DNA from: Dasypus novemcinctus | Taxonomy: Eukaryota > Chordata > Mammalia > Cingulata > Dasypodidae | Length of the DNA stretch: 64,000 nt | Direction of reading: 5' to 3' | NCBI RefSeq assembly: GCF_030445035.2 | Contig: NC_080680.1 | Coordinates: 98,895,157-98,959,156, forward strand | In this document: positions 22,336 to 33,900 of the stretch, one piece after another | How positions within the stretch are numbered: the first letter of the stretch is position 1 | How the letters are laid out: every line of letters starts with the position of its first letter | The notes under the pieces: generated by a model | Database searches by the model: none | Seen by the model: the letters and a program-made list of their open reading frames with translations, nothing else | Told to the model about the DNA's origin: nothing | Made by a program: the position numbers and the translations under genes

Positions 22336-24330
22336 TTATGGCTTTGGGAGATTCTTCAGATATAGCAAGCATCTGAGTGCCACTGCCTGAAAGTCCAGTT
22401 TCTTCTGGAGTATTCTTATCTCCCTCCTCTTGCTCTCATCATCAGATTCAGATTTAGATTCAGACTCAGACTCAGATTCAGAATGACTTAGACTCTTCTT
22501 CAGACTTAGATTCTATATCTGTCTCCTTTACTCACACCACTGCCTCTTCTTTCTCTGTATCTTCCCCCCCTATCTTCAGCACCTTTGCTTTATTTTGAAG
22601 GTACACTTGCACCTATTTATAGGTATACAGCAATTTATTGAAATCTTTTTTAAAGGTCTAACATCAATCCAGGCAAGGATCCATATCAATTGCAGCATCA
22701 ATGAGGTGTGAGGCCTGGCATAAAAGAGTATTCAATTTCCTTAGATTCATCTTTACCTCTGGCTCAAGGAGCTTGTCTTCTTCCTTATCCTTGGCCATAA
22801 GAGTCTTATCACCAATGCTTGAAACTTGAGCAGCTCATTAATTTCACTTGCCTAAATGTCAAGAAATTTAAAGCCCATCCATTTTTCAAATTCTATGATT
22901 TTTTTCAGCCTCTTCATTAGCTCTAAGGAAGCATGCATAATCACTCACATCCTCTCAGTTTCCACCAGGCCTTATTAAGAGCAGCTGGTTTTATATCATC
23001 CATCGCTTCTTTTATCACTACCAAAGCATCAGCAATGTTTTTATCACTACCAAAGCATCAGCAATGTTGTAATGTTGCCATGTTTCTTTCAAAGTAAGGT
23101 GAGGGGTTTTTTCAATACAATCAGCAAAGTAGTCAAACATATGCTTGGCATACCACCTCCTGAATGCTTCGATTATACCCTGATCCAAGGGCTGAAGGAG
23201 GCCCTTGTCCCCTCCAGGGGGAAAAACACAGTATCACCATTAAGATGAGCAAGGAATAATGAGTCTGGGTGACTGGGACCTCTGTCCGCTATTAGCAACA
23301 CCCCGAATTTTTTTTTTTCGGTTAAATAACTTCAGGCTTGATGGGACAAAACAATTACGAACCAATCCAAAAAGAGGGCAATGGTTACTGATACTCTGGG
23401 GTGTGAGTACCAGAAAACAGGAAGGCATTTTCTGTTATTTAAGTGGGGTTAGGATCTTTGCAAAAACAGCAACGGTTTTGTCATCTGAGGCATTGTCCCA
23501 AGAAATGGGGGAAATCCTGTCTTTAGCTTCCTCTAAGCTTCATGGATTTTTATCCTTTTCCCTAAAAGCACACGAAGGCATGCACTTCCAAAATAGGCTT
23601 ATCCTCTCGGCGTTGGACCTGTTGAGGCACATAGCCTATAGCAATGATCAGTCTCTGGAGTTGCTTGGAATACTTGGGGGCCGACTCAGCATGTAACGAT
23701 TCTTCCTCCCCCATCAATCTCGTATTTCGCACAACAGCGATTTTTAAACTTCTCAAACCATCCCTAGCTTGCATGAAACTTATCGGGGCTGCCATTCCCG
23801 GTGATTTCCACCAACTGCTTGTAAATGCTTTGGCCTGGTGGCAGATGGCCTTCAACGTCAGATGGCGCCCCCCTATGGTATGGTCCTCAACCCAAAAGGT
23901 TAACTCAGTCTCCATCTTCCCGATATTTACATTTCCGGGGAATACAAAGCATTCGGAGCGGATGGGTGAAACACTCTCCAGGCTGGCCCTAATGGTCTTC
24001 TCGTTTTTCTTAATGGTGCGCACAGGAGACTCATTAACGCCAAAAAGGCGCTCCACGTCGGTCTTACTCACGCCTTCGTCCAGCATATCGAGAATATTCA
24101 TCTTGTTTTCCAGAGGCATGACCCTCCGCCTTCTCTTGATTCTTGTCTGGGCCGGGATCGTGGTTCCATCCGCCGCATCCGCTCGGTATCGCCTCAGTGC
24201 TGCCAAAGCCGCAGCGGCCTCCACAACCCCCGCTTTCGCCGCTGCCGAGTGTTTTAGAGCCTGGAGGCCTCCTGCGAGGCCGTTTAGTTTTCGGTTGTTC
24301 CCCATTCTCAGCACTCCGCTTGCGGGGCAT
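22336..24330 (-). pseudogene. Broken Tigger/pogo-class (CENP-B-like) transposase frame starting in the PSMD5 CpG island
   Basis: An ATG at 24330 opens MPRKRSAENGEQPKTKRPRR. The conserved part lies in another frame, open from 24314 to 23562 (250 codons). In it: a CENP-B-type helix-turn-helix (RVMPLENKMNILDMLDEG, about 24130-23980), a second DNA-binding block with ETELTFWVED-like residues near 23915, and GYVPQQV near 23636, just before the expected first catalytic Asp block, which is lost. Further on, with frameshifts and stops, LLIADRGPSHP near 23275 and LLQPLDQG near 23190 keep the second and third acidic positions. A Ser/Glu-rich tail (ESESESESKSESDDESK) lies near 22490-22440 and a stop at 22336. 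No terminal inverted repeats or TA duplication were found. It could be a plain dead Tigger element or a decayed domesticated gene. The N-terminal half is clearly better kept than the rest. Confidence 0.75.
23009..23070. repeat. Short tandem duplication in the transposase pseudogene
   Basis: A unit of about 30 bases containing ATCACTACCAAAGCATCAGC and AATGTT occurs twice in direct succession. It is a local duplication inside the decayed frame and adds to its disruption. Confidence 0.85.
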
Positions 24331-24900
24331 TTTGCAAGCCTCCGCTCTCCGTGGTCAATACAGCAGAATGGAAAATCGGATTACGTGACCAACCGAGCAA
24401 CGCCCAAAATGACCCCCAACAGAGAACAGCAACCACTAGCAACGGTTGACTCGACACTAACGGAACCCATCTCGCGAGGTTTGGCAGCCCCGGAACGCGC
24501 GCTGGCCGTCAGCTCCACCCTGCAATTGGTGTGGTCCGAACCTTTCGCAATTACCACCGAAACACAGTGAAAGGCGGCTGCGCCGAGCAGATATCGCGAG
24601 GCTGGGAAAAGCGCCCCGGGAGCAGTGACGTCAGGCCGGCGGGAGGTGCGCTGACCCGCCTCTGCGGAAGGGGCAAAGATGGCGGCTCAGGTGCAGTCGC
24701 TGCTGAGGGAGGTGTCGCGGCTAGAAGCTCCGCTGGAGGAGCTGCGCGCGCTTCAGTCGGTGCTGCAGGCTGTGCCGCTCAGCGATCTCCGCGAGCAAGT
24801 GACAGAGCTGAGCCTTGGTCCGCTTTTCTCTCTGCTTAACGAGAACCATCGGTGAGAGAAACCTTGACTTAAGCGGGGGAGAGACGCTACATGGGGGTGG
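24100..24900. promoter_or_regulatory. CpG-island promoter of PSMD5, probably bidirectional
   Basis: CpG density is very high here against a CpG-poor background. A perfect CRE palindrome, TGACGTCA, lies at 24626-24633, about 45 bases before the PSMD5 start codon. A TCTCGCGAGG element, close to the TCTCGCGAGA motif of TATA-less and often bidirectional promoters, lies at 24470-24479, with a second ATCGCGAGG at about 24594. No TATA box is seen. The transposase-like frame on the other strand starts at 24330, so the island faces both ways. By synteny the 5' end of the decayed CUTAL gene is also expected here, but I cannot point to its first exon. The transcription start itself is inferred. Confidence 0.75.
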
Positions 24901-27900
24901 GTGTAGTGAGGGGCGTGATTTTCCCAGTCTCAGGGAAAGTAGAAATACAGCTGAAATTTCAGAGGGGGATGGACCCTAGCCCAGAGCGAAAGACGGGGAT
25001 TCTAGGCCTGTGAGGTGTGCCCCTGTCGCTTGGCCTCATGACCCTCATTCTTAAAATAGGAATCGAACGAGGAAAGGAAGGTTGTCCACCTACAGAGAGG
25101 ATTCCACAACCCTATGTATAGGTCCTTTACATCTTTCCTTCTTAAAAAGAGTGCCTAGCCTGGCAATTTGGCTGCATCCATCAATATGTTAAATTCACAA
25201 ATCTTTTGACCAAAAAAAATGCTACAGGGATTTAACATACAGGTATATTCGCACAAAAATGTTCTGAATGTACAGGAATATTTACTTATAATATATAGTT
25301 TGTGACAGAAAAGAAAATAGAAACAATCTAAGCATCCATTAAAAAGGGATTGATAATCTGTAATAAATGTTCCACAAAATGTAAGGTGTTGATGGAAGGG
25401 TGTTATATGGGAATTCTGCACATTATGCATAATTGTTTTGTAAGTTCACAACTCCTCTTCTAAGAAAGGAGGGGGGGATTGCTAAGTAAATTATGACCTG
25501 TTACTATATAACACTATATTGCTATTAAAAATTCTTAGAGATACATACAGGGGCATGGAAAGGTCTCTAATATATGTTGTTGAATAAAAAAAAGAAAATT
25601 GTAAAAGTTTATGTTACCATTATGTGTAATCTTTAAAAAAGTATTACAACCCTTCCTCCCTGTCCCCCAACACAGACAGGCTTTCATAATAATGGGAGTA
25701 TCTGCAAAGGTACTACAGAAATAATTAGGCAGTGTTGCCTCTAGAAGTGACACTTAAAATGGTAGGACACGAACTTTTACATTTCATTTTATGCAAATAT
25801 TTAGTGTTTAGTTTTTTAAAAAATTATTTGTATTACTTTAATTTAAAAGTTAAAAATGTTTGCAGCCGGTAATTTAAAAAGTGACCTTCCTACTTGAAAA
25901 GAAAATGAATCACTGAATCAACCCTGGATGATTTCAGAAGTCCTTCTTTAGCTCTGACTTTATACAATTCCTACCTTTTTCATATCTGTTGCTCCTTCAT
26001 TAAATCCATTAGCAACCATTCTTACAGGTCTGCCTAGGAAATACCTTTTATTTATTTATCCAGCTCCGTAATTTAAGCCCTCATTCTGTCCCTCTTGCTA
26101 GGTCTCTTGCATTAGCTTGATGTCTTGTTATCTCTAGGCTGTCTATTCTAGCATATCCTTCATACACTGCAACCACAGGTCACTTGGCTCACATCTTTCC
26201 CATAGTTTCTCGTTGCTTACAGTGTAAAGTCCTGACTTCTCTGTCTGGCATTTGGGCTTTGACAATATATTTCCACACTACTTTACCAGACTCATCTTTT
26301 TCTTCCACTCCCTTACATTTATGTTTCATTTCCAGCTACTATGTGGTGCCACTGGTTTTCCCTTGAGCATGACTTGCACTTTTCTAACTTTGTTCGTGCC
26401 AGTGCCTCTAACTGAAATGCCCTCCCAAGGATGTTCTCATTATTTCTGCGAATGATACTTGTCCCTTATTGCCCTGTGTTAAAATTCTGTATGTAATTAT
26501 TTCTATTTGTTAATTCCTTAAAGACCCTCTTAGGGCCTAGCACATAATACAGCACATGCCCAATAACAGATTAATCTTATAGAATTGACAGAGGCTGCCT
26601 AATCGAAACTCTTCATAATACAGATGAAGAGGCTAATCGAAGGTCATACCACAAGTTAATAACAGAGCTGTAATAGGAACTGAAATGAGAGGAAGTTTGA
26701 GGAATAGTGTTCATGGGAAGAAGCAGTTGCTGAATGAAGAAGCAGTGCTCTAGGAAACATTTTAATGGAAATTTAGAGATAGCATAATTCAGAGCTGGAT
26801 ATATGGTAGTTGCCAATTTCTGTATGATATAGTCTAAAGTATAAATTACAAAGATATACTGTCTTCTCTGGATAGTATCTTGGCAGTCTCCAGATACAGT
26901 TTCATTATCTGACTTTGAAAGACAAGTGAGGATAAGTTGTCTGAAAGAAAGAGGAGGATGACTTATGTGTTAGCTTAAAGGGGTGCTGATACAAAGTACC
27001 AGAAATCTGTTGGCTTTTATAAAGGGTGTTTATTTGGGGTAGAAACTTAGAGTCACAAGGCCCTAAAGAGTCCAACTCAAGGTACCACGAGAGGGCTTTC
27101 TCACTCAAAAGTCGTTTGTGCCTGCAAGGGTTCAGCCTGCCTTCTTCCTCTTAAGGCTCTATGATCCCAGCTTCTTCCCACCTCAGCTGTAGGCTGACAT
27201 AACGCTCATCTCTCTTCCTGGGGCTCATTTCTTTCTAGGCTCAGCTGCTCTGGTCTGTTCAGAAGGTCAGCTGTAAATAATCAGGCTCATCTCTCTTCCC
27301 CAGGCCACAAGCTCCTCCATATATCTACTGCCGTGTGTTGATTGAGCATCCTTTTATATAGCCTACCAAGAGGGGGTGGGGAGGGTAGCAGTTTGATATT
27401 GTTTATGAATTCCAAAAGTAGATATTGCGTTATGTTTGTAAACTGATCTGTCTAAAGTTTCACTTTTCCTTAATTAAATTATTATTAGGGCTTTGATTGG
27501 GCTACATCAATAGGGTGTTGAATCCCTGCCTCTGGGTGGATGGGGACTCACAGGTAAAAGACATGGCAAAGGACAGAGTTGAGAGTTTTTGAGCTGGAGC
27601 CTGGGAAGTAAGCACATAGAGGAGCACAGCCACTGAGCCTGGAGAGACTCAAACCCCCAGGGAGAGCGACAGACCTGGTCACCTGATAATCTACAGCTGG
27701 CCTTGTGGAGAGAGGCAAAGCCTAGAGATCTTCATAGTCTACAGCTGACCTTTTGGAGAAAACAGAGGAGCTGAGCCTGGAGAGATACAAGCCCCTGGGA
27801 AGAGAGGAACCCAGGAAGCCTAAACCCTGGCAGGCATCAGCAGACATTGTGCTCCAACACATGGCAGTAGACTTTGGTGAGGGAAGTAACTTATGCTTTA

Positions 27901-30900
27901 TAGCCTGGTAACTGTAAGCTTCTACGCCAAATAAATACCCTTTATAAAAACCAACATTTCTGTGTTTTGTGTCAGCACCCCTTTGGATCACTAATACAAG
28001 GGGCAGGGACTCAACCCTGCATGACCTAATCAAAGGCATCTCAGCTGAATCTAACATCATCAAATGGTATCACACCCAGAGGAACCAACCAGTTTACAAA
28101 CGTAATCAATATCTCCTTTTTGGAATTCATAAATAATATCAAATTGCCACAACTTGTAAGCTGTGTGCTACCTAAGCTGATGGGAAGATACTCGTCTTTG
28201 CTGAAACTCAGTTCCTTTGATATAAGGCAGGAAGGCATTAAATGAGATAATACATATTAAGTACAGTGCCTGGCGTATTGTAAGCACTCAGAAAATTTTA
28301 GTTATTATTGCTGCTATCCTGGCTAAACCTTGGGGCTTGCTGTATCTACTAGCTGTAAGTCCAGAGTCTTGACTGGCATTCCCTTGAAGAAGAGTGGATG
28401 CTAATGTGCTGCTTTACAACTTCTAAGTCAGACAAGCCCGGGCTAGGCTGGGACAGTGGCAGGGTCTGGGGGACAGATCTAAGATAGTAGTGGTGGGGCT
28501 GGGCACAGGCAGCATGGAGCCCTATGTGGTCATGTCCATGTTCCCCAGTGCCTACCTCTTCAGTATCAGCAACATGAATGGCAAGATCCAGTGGCACACA
28601 GAGCAGCAGGCACTATATCTTGAAGTACACACAGCCAGCTTGGAAGCAGTGGGCATTGCCTTCTACAGTCATGATGTGTGTGTTCAAGTAGTTGGTGTCC
28701 AGAAAGACTCAGTGCAGACATTTGGGCAAGCAGTCCTTCATCACTCTGGGCTGTAACAATGTCCTCATCTAGTTCACCACCCTGAATGATTTCTATTCTT
28801 TCTACGATATCCTGAAGACCTGCCATGGGCTCACCCTGGAGTTGTGTGTGTTCAACAAATAGACAGAGGAGTCCTGGCCTGTGCAGTACTTCCAGTTTTA
28901 TGGCTGTCACAGCAGCAGAACATGATGCAGAGCTTAGTGTGGTACCACAAAAACTATAAGGACAAGATTGTTCTCAACATTGGCTGCAGCTCTGGGATCC
29001 TCTCTTTTTGACCTCTTAGGCTGCAGTGAGGAAAATCAAAGCTGAGGGAGGTCAGCACCATGCCTATCATGTTGAAATCCTAATGAAGAGTAACATCCTA
29101 ACCTAGCACATTGTGGTCATCCCTGGGAAGGTGAGGAAGTCTCCCTCCCCAAGGAGATAGGCATCATCATCATCTTGGAGCCCATAGGCCACACACTCTT
29201 GAACCAACACGTGCTAGAGGGTTACCTGGACTCCAAGAAGTACCTGAAACCCAGCGGAAACATTTTCCTCTATCTTTTTTGCGGTCTTCCTTGTGCCCTT
29301 TACAGATGAACAGCCCTACACGAATTCACCAAGGCCAACTTCTGGTACCAGCCACCCTTTCACAGCTTGGACCTTTCGGCCCTCTGAGGTGCCACTGTGG
29401 ATAAGTATTTCTGGCAGCCTGTGGTGGACACAGTTGACACCAAGATCCTTGCAGCCAAGTTTGTCAGAGTATACAGTGAACTTCTTAGAAACCAAAGAGG
29501 GAGATTTGCACAGGATAGAAATCGCATTCACGTTCTACATGCTGCATTCAGGGCTGGTTCATGGTCTGGCTTTCTTGTTTGTCCTTGCTTTCATCAGCTC
29601 CATAATGACCGTTTGTCCATCTCTGCCCCTCATGGAGCACCTGATGCACTGATATCAGGTAGCAGTGCCTTTTCCAGTCACCACTCTGCATCCAGGCCAG
29701 TGACACACTCAGGGACGACTGCTTATTGTCAACAAAAGTCAGAGCTATATCAGTATTGTGGCCTAGGTCATCCAGATGGTTCCAAGTCTGGTAACCTCCT
29801 GGATGTGATACACAGGCATGATATGTCTTCAGATAGCACAGGCATGGTGCCTTCACTACACACACCCCTCCAAGAATATGTGGAAATGGGCAGCACCTAC
29901 AGTCTCAGCAGTGGAATGGCCAGGGCTAGGATGCTCTCTCTACAGTCTGAGCAGTGTTATTGCCAGTGGCTCCAGTGGCAGCAGCTCACATGCCCACTGT
30001 GCAGTCAACAGCCAGATCACCATGGGCAACCCTGCAATTTTGATGGCCTTGCCCATGTCGAGCCCCAGCAATCCATGCATCTTGGGAGCTAGGCACCTCT
30101 GGGCAGCATGTGACCAACACTAGGATACCAAATAAAGACCCACTCAACCACCACTGCCTGGGTGGCTTTATCCAGTAGGAGTGAGCCCAAATACCTGATC
30201 ATAGCCCTCTTTGCTATGAGATCTTGGAAACTTTTTTTACACAATGGTGCTGCCACCTCCCACCCCCACCTTCTGTCCTTGAGAATGTGTTGCTGCCGTA
30301 TTTTATACAAGATAATGTCGTGGGAGCCCTCAACCCCCTCCTGCCCTCTTCACTATGAACTGGGCTTGACATTGTCCACACAGATATATCTGGGCTTGAG
30401 AGCTACAGCCTGGGTGGGGGATAAGGAGGGGAGGGGGCAGCTGTCCCTGCAGCCCAGTCCCCCAGCACCTCTAGTGGGAAGGCAGCTCTGGCTGAGTGGG
30501 GCCTCCCTTTCAACTACCAGATCTTGATCACAAAGGGCATGACATGCTGCCTTTTTTTTTTTTTTTTTAACGGAAAGAACCAGTGTCAGTCCACAGACCT
30601 CAGAAGCCTGGCAGACTGAGCAAACAGACCCTCTCCCCAACTCAGGCTCAGCAGGGAGCACAACATTCCTGCCAAGGCTTTAGGACAGGGTCCAGGTCTC
30701 TGGGGCACCCAGAGTGCCCCTCTCTACCAAAAGGTTCACTTATCCTTGACAGTAAAACTTAACCTGGCTGTCAGGAAGGCCTCTTGTCCTTGGCCCTTCC
30801 TCTTGATGCTGTCCTGTCTCTGAGTTCCTGTAGGTCCCCTTTTCTGCCCCTGCCCTCCCTTCCATAAAAGCTAGGACAGACGGCCTCAAAGGCCTTGCCA

Positions 30901-33900
30901 ACAGCCTTTCAGGCAAACACATAAACCTCAGGGATCTGTCATGGAAGACACTCTTTCCCCAAGCTAACCTTAGGCCTGTGTGTCTCCCCTCATTTCTTGT
31001 AGATGCTCCTGTCCTTACTACTATGATGGCCTTCAGCCCCTCCCCAGCCTGGAAAGAGGCTTTGCAGGGACTGCTCCCTGTATGAAACCACACAAAACTC
31101 AAAATATACCAACAAGGACAAGTATGTTTTAGCACAGGCAGTTTTCTGTTGCTGCTCCTTTTTCTAACATCTTCTAAACTCAGCTGCAGTGGAGCTCAGG
31201 GTAAGCCTTGAACCCTTTTGACTGCATGGAGGGAAGGGGGTCACAGTGAGTCTTGGAGCATGCCCCCTTCTGTCCACCTACCACATCAGGGACGGCTGGA
31301 CCCTGCAGGCAGTCCACAGACATAGAGGCCCAGCCCTGTTCCCTCAACTGTCTGTCCAAACCACACTGGGAAGCACTCCATTGACTGCCCCTCCCCACCT
31401 TTATATAATTCTCTGAATCACCTTTGCATAAAAAATAAAAGTGTTTGCTTCATTTGGAAAAAAAAGTGCAAAACTGATTTTTAAATGATTATTTCTTTGG
31501 CTTGTTGGTAACAAAGGGCCACATATGACCTGAAATTTGTGTACTATTCAGTCTTACATAACATTGCTTTGCTTTTTAACAACTTCACTGAGGTGTTTAC
31601 ATAATTAACTTCACGTGTTTAAAATGTGCAGTTTGATAAGTTTTGACAGATGTATATATCCATCATCCTTGGAAGTTTCTTTGTGCCTCTTGGTAACCCT
31701 TCTCTCCCCACCCATCTCCCTCTCAGGCAACCGTTGATCTGACTTTCTGTCACCACAGATTTGTTTGTCTTTATTTTTTTAAGAAGATGATGTAAATGGA
31801 GTCATACCAGTTTGTATTCTTTCTGTTTTTTTTTGGCTTCTTTCACACAGCATAGTTATTTTGAAATTCAACAATATCGTATGACTGAATACGTTCTTTT
31901 TATTGTTGAGTATTAGCTCATGGTATAGAATATGACAATTTGTTTATCTGTTAACCTGTTGATGAACATTTGGGTTGCATCCTGTTTGGGGATATTATAG
32001 ATAACACTGCTATGAACATTCATATATGTCTTGACATAAATACCTATTTTCCTTTCTCTTGAGTAAATATCTAGGAAGAAACTGCCAAACTTTTTTCCAA
32101 AGTGGTTGTACATTTTACATTGCCATCAGTATATGAAAGTGGATCAGAGACCTAAATGTAAAATCTAAAACTTACATATATGTAAAATTTCCAGAAGAAA
32201 ACATAGGAAAAACTTTTTAAGCAATGATTTCTTAGATATGGCACTAAAATCATGATCCATAAAAGATCAAGTTGGTAAACTGGACTTTAATAAAATTAAA
32301 ACCTTCTCTTCAAAAAAGGAGAACAGTCTACAACCTTGGAAAAAATCTCTGAAAGCATGTATCTGATAAACAACTTGTGTTTTGAATATACAAAGAATTC
32401 TCAAAACTCAGCAACAGATAAGACAACCAAGGTGATAAATGGGCAAAGGATTTGAACAAAAAGTTACATATATAGATGGCAAATGAGAAGATATTCAACA
32501 TCTTATTAGGGAAATGGAAATTAAAACCACAATGAGATATCAGTACACACCTCTTAGGTTGGCTAAAATTAAAAAGCTACCATGTACAGGGTTCCTATTT
32601 GCAATGTTGGAAATGTTTTGGTAATAGATGGTGGTGATGGTAGCACAACATCATGATTGTTAGATTGTGTATATGGTTAGCAGAATAAAAATTATCTTAA
32701 AAATTCAGGAAACCACAAACAGTGGACCCTATGATAAACCATGGACTATAGTTAATAGTACAATTATGAAGATATGCTATCATCAATTATAACAAGTGGC
32801 CCATATCAATGCAAGGTGTTAATAACAGAGTGGTATATGGGAATCTGTAATTATGGATGATGTTCTGTAAGCCATCAATTTCTCTTAAAAAAAGAAACCA
32901 TTATAAATGTTGACAAGGATGTGGAACAATTGGTTTTAAATTAAAAAATCTTTATTGAGCCTGAGCTAAACATAAGATATGTGCGAGGCACAATAGGAGA
33001 CTCCAAAGTGAACAGAATAAAAAGGACTAGAGATGAACTAACTTAATAATGGTATTAGCTAACCATTATTAGGAGCTTACTGTGGTTTAGGCATTGTACT
33101 AAGCACCTTAAGTGCAACAGGTGGTTGAAAGCATGGACTCTGAATTCAGATTCCAGCTCTCTGCTACTTAGTAATTGTGTGACCTTGGGCATCCTACTTA
33201 ATACCTCTGTCTCAGTTTACCCAGCTATAAAATTAGAATAAAAAGAATATCTCTTTGGGGAGTGGATGTGGCCTCAAGCTGTTGAAGGCTTGCTTCTCAC
33301 ATGGGAGGTCCTGGGTTCAGTTCCCAGTGCCTCCTAAAAAAGCAAAAAGAAGAAACCACAAGCAAACAAATGAAAAAACCAACTCAGAGGAGTTGATGTG
33401 TACCAGTGGTTGAGTGCCAGCTTCCAACATATGAGGTCCCAGTTCAATTATGAGGATTAAATGAGTTGAAATATATTAAGTGCTTATACTGTGCTTAACA
33501 CGTAATGAGCACTACTTAAGTGTTTATTTTTCGTGTATTTTTGCAAAAACCCTATGCCGTTTTGTAATATTAACCCCATTTTCTGTAGATGAGGAAACTG
33601 AGGCTCAGGTAACTTGACCAAGGTCATACATTTAAATAATAGAATTGCAATAAACCAAAGTTGGCATCAGGAAGTTATCTGTTAACAGTTTCCTTTGGCC
33701 TCATTCTCTCACTTTCTCTGAGGAAAGTGCTCTTTCTTCAGAATTCCTATGCCATTTTGTTTATAACAGTTTATAATAGTGCATTCTGCCTTTGCATGTA
33801 GTTACTGGCAGTTTTGTAGTTTTCCTAACTAGTTTATAAGCTATTTTAAAGATTGGTGATTTTAACATTTATGAAGTACTTGCTGTGGACCAGGGAATGC

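Noticed and set aside
23644-24570. 308-codon open frame on the + strand
   Set aside because: It is the antisense of the transposase-like frame. The conserved helix-turn-helix and second/third acidic blocks are on the minus strand, and the + strand product resembles nothing.
24531-24839. 102-codon + strand frame over PSMD5 exon 1
   Set aside because: It is a shadow frame from the GC-rich island. PSMD5 reads in another frame with family identity from its first codon.
29397-30092. 231-codon + strand frame
   Set aside because: It is one of three frames over the CARM1 pseudogene; the recognisable CARM1 blocks hop between frames.
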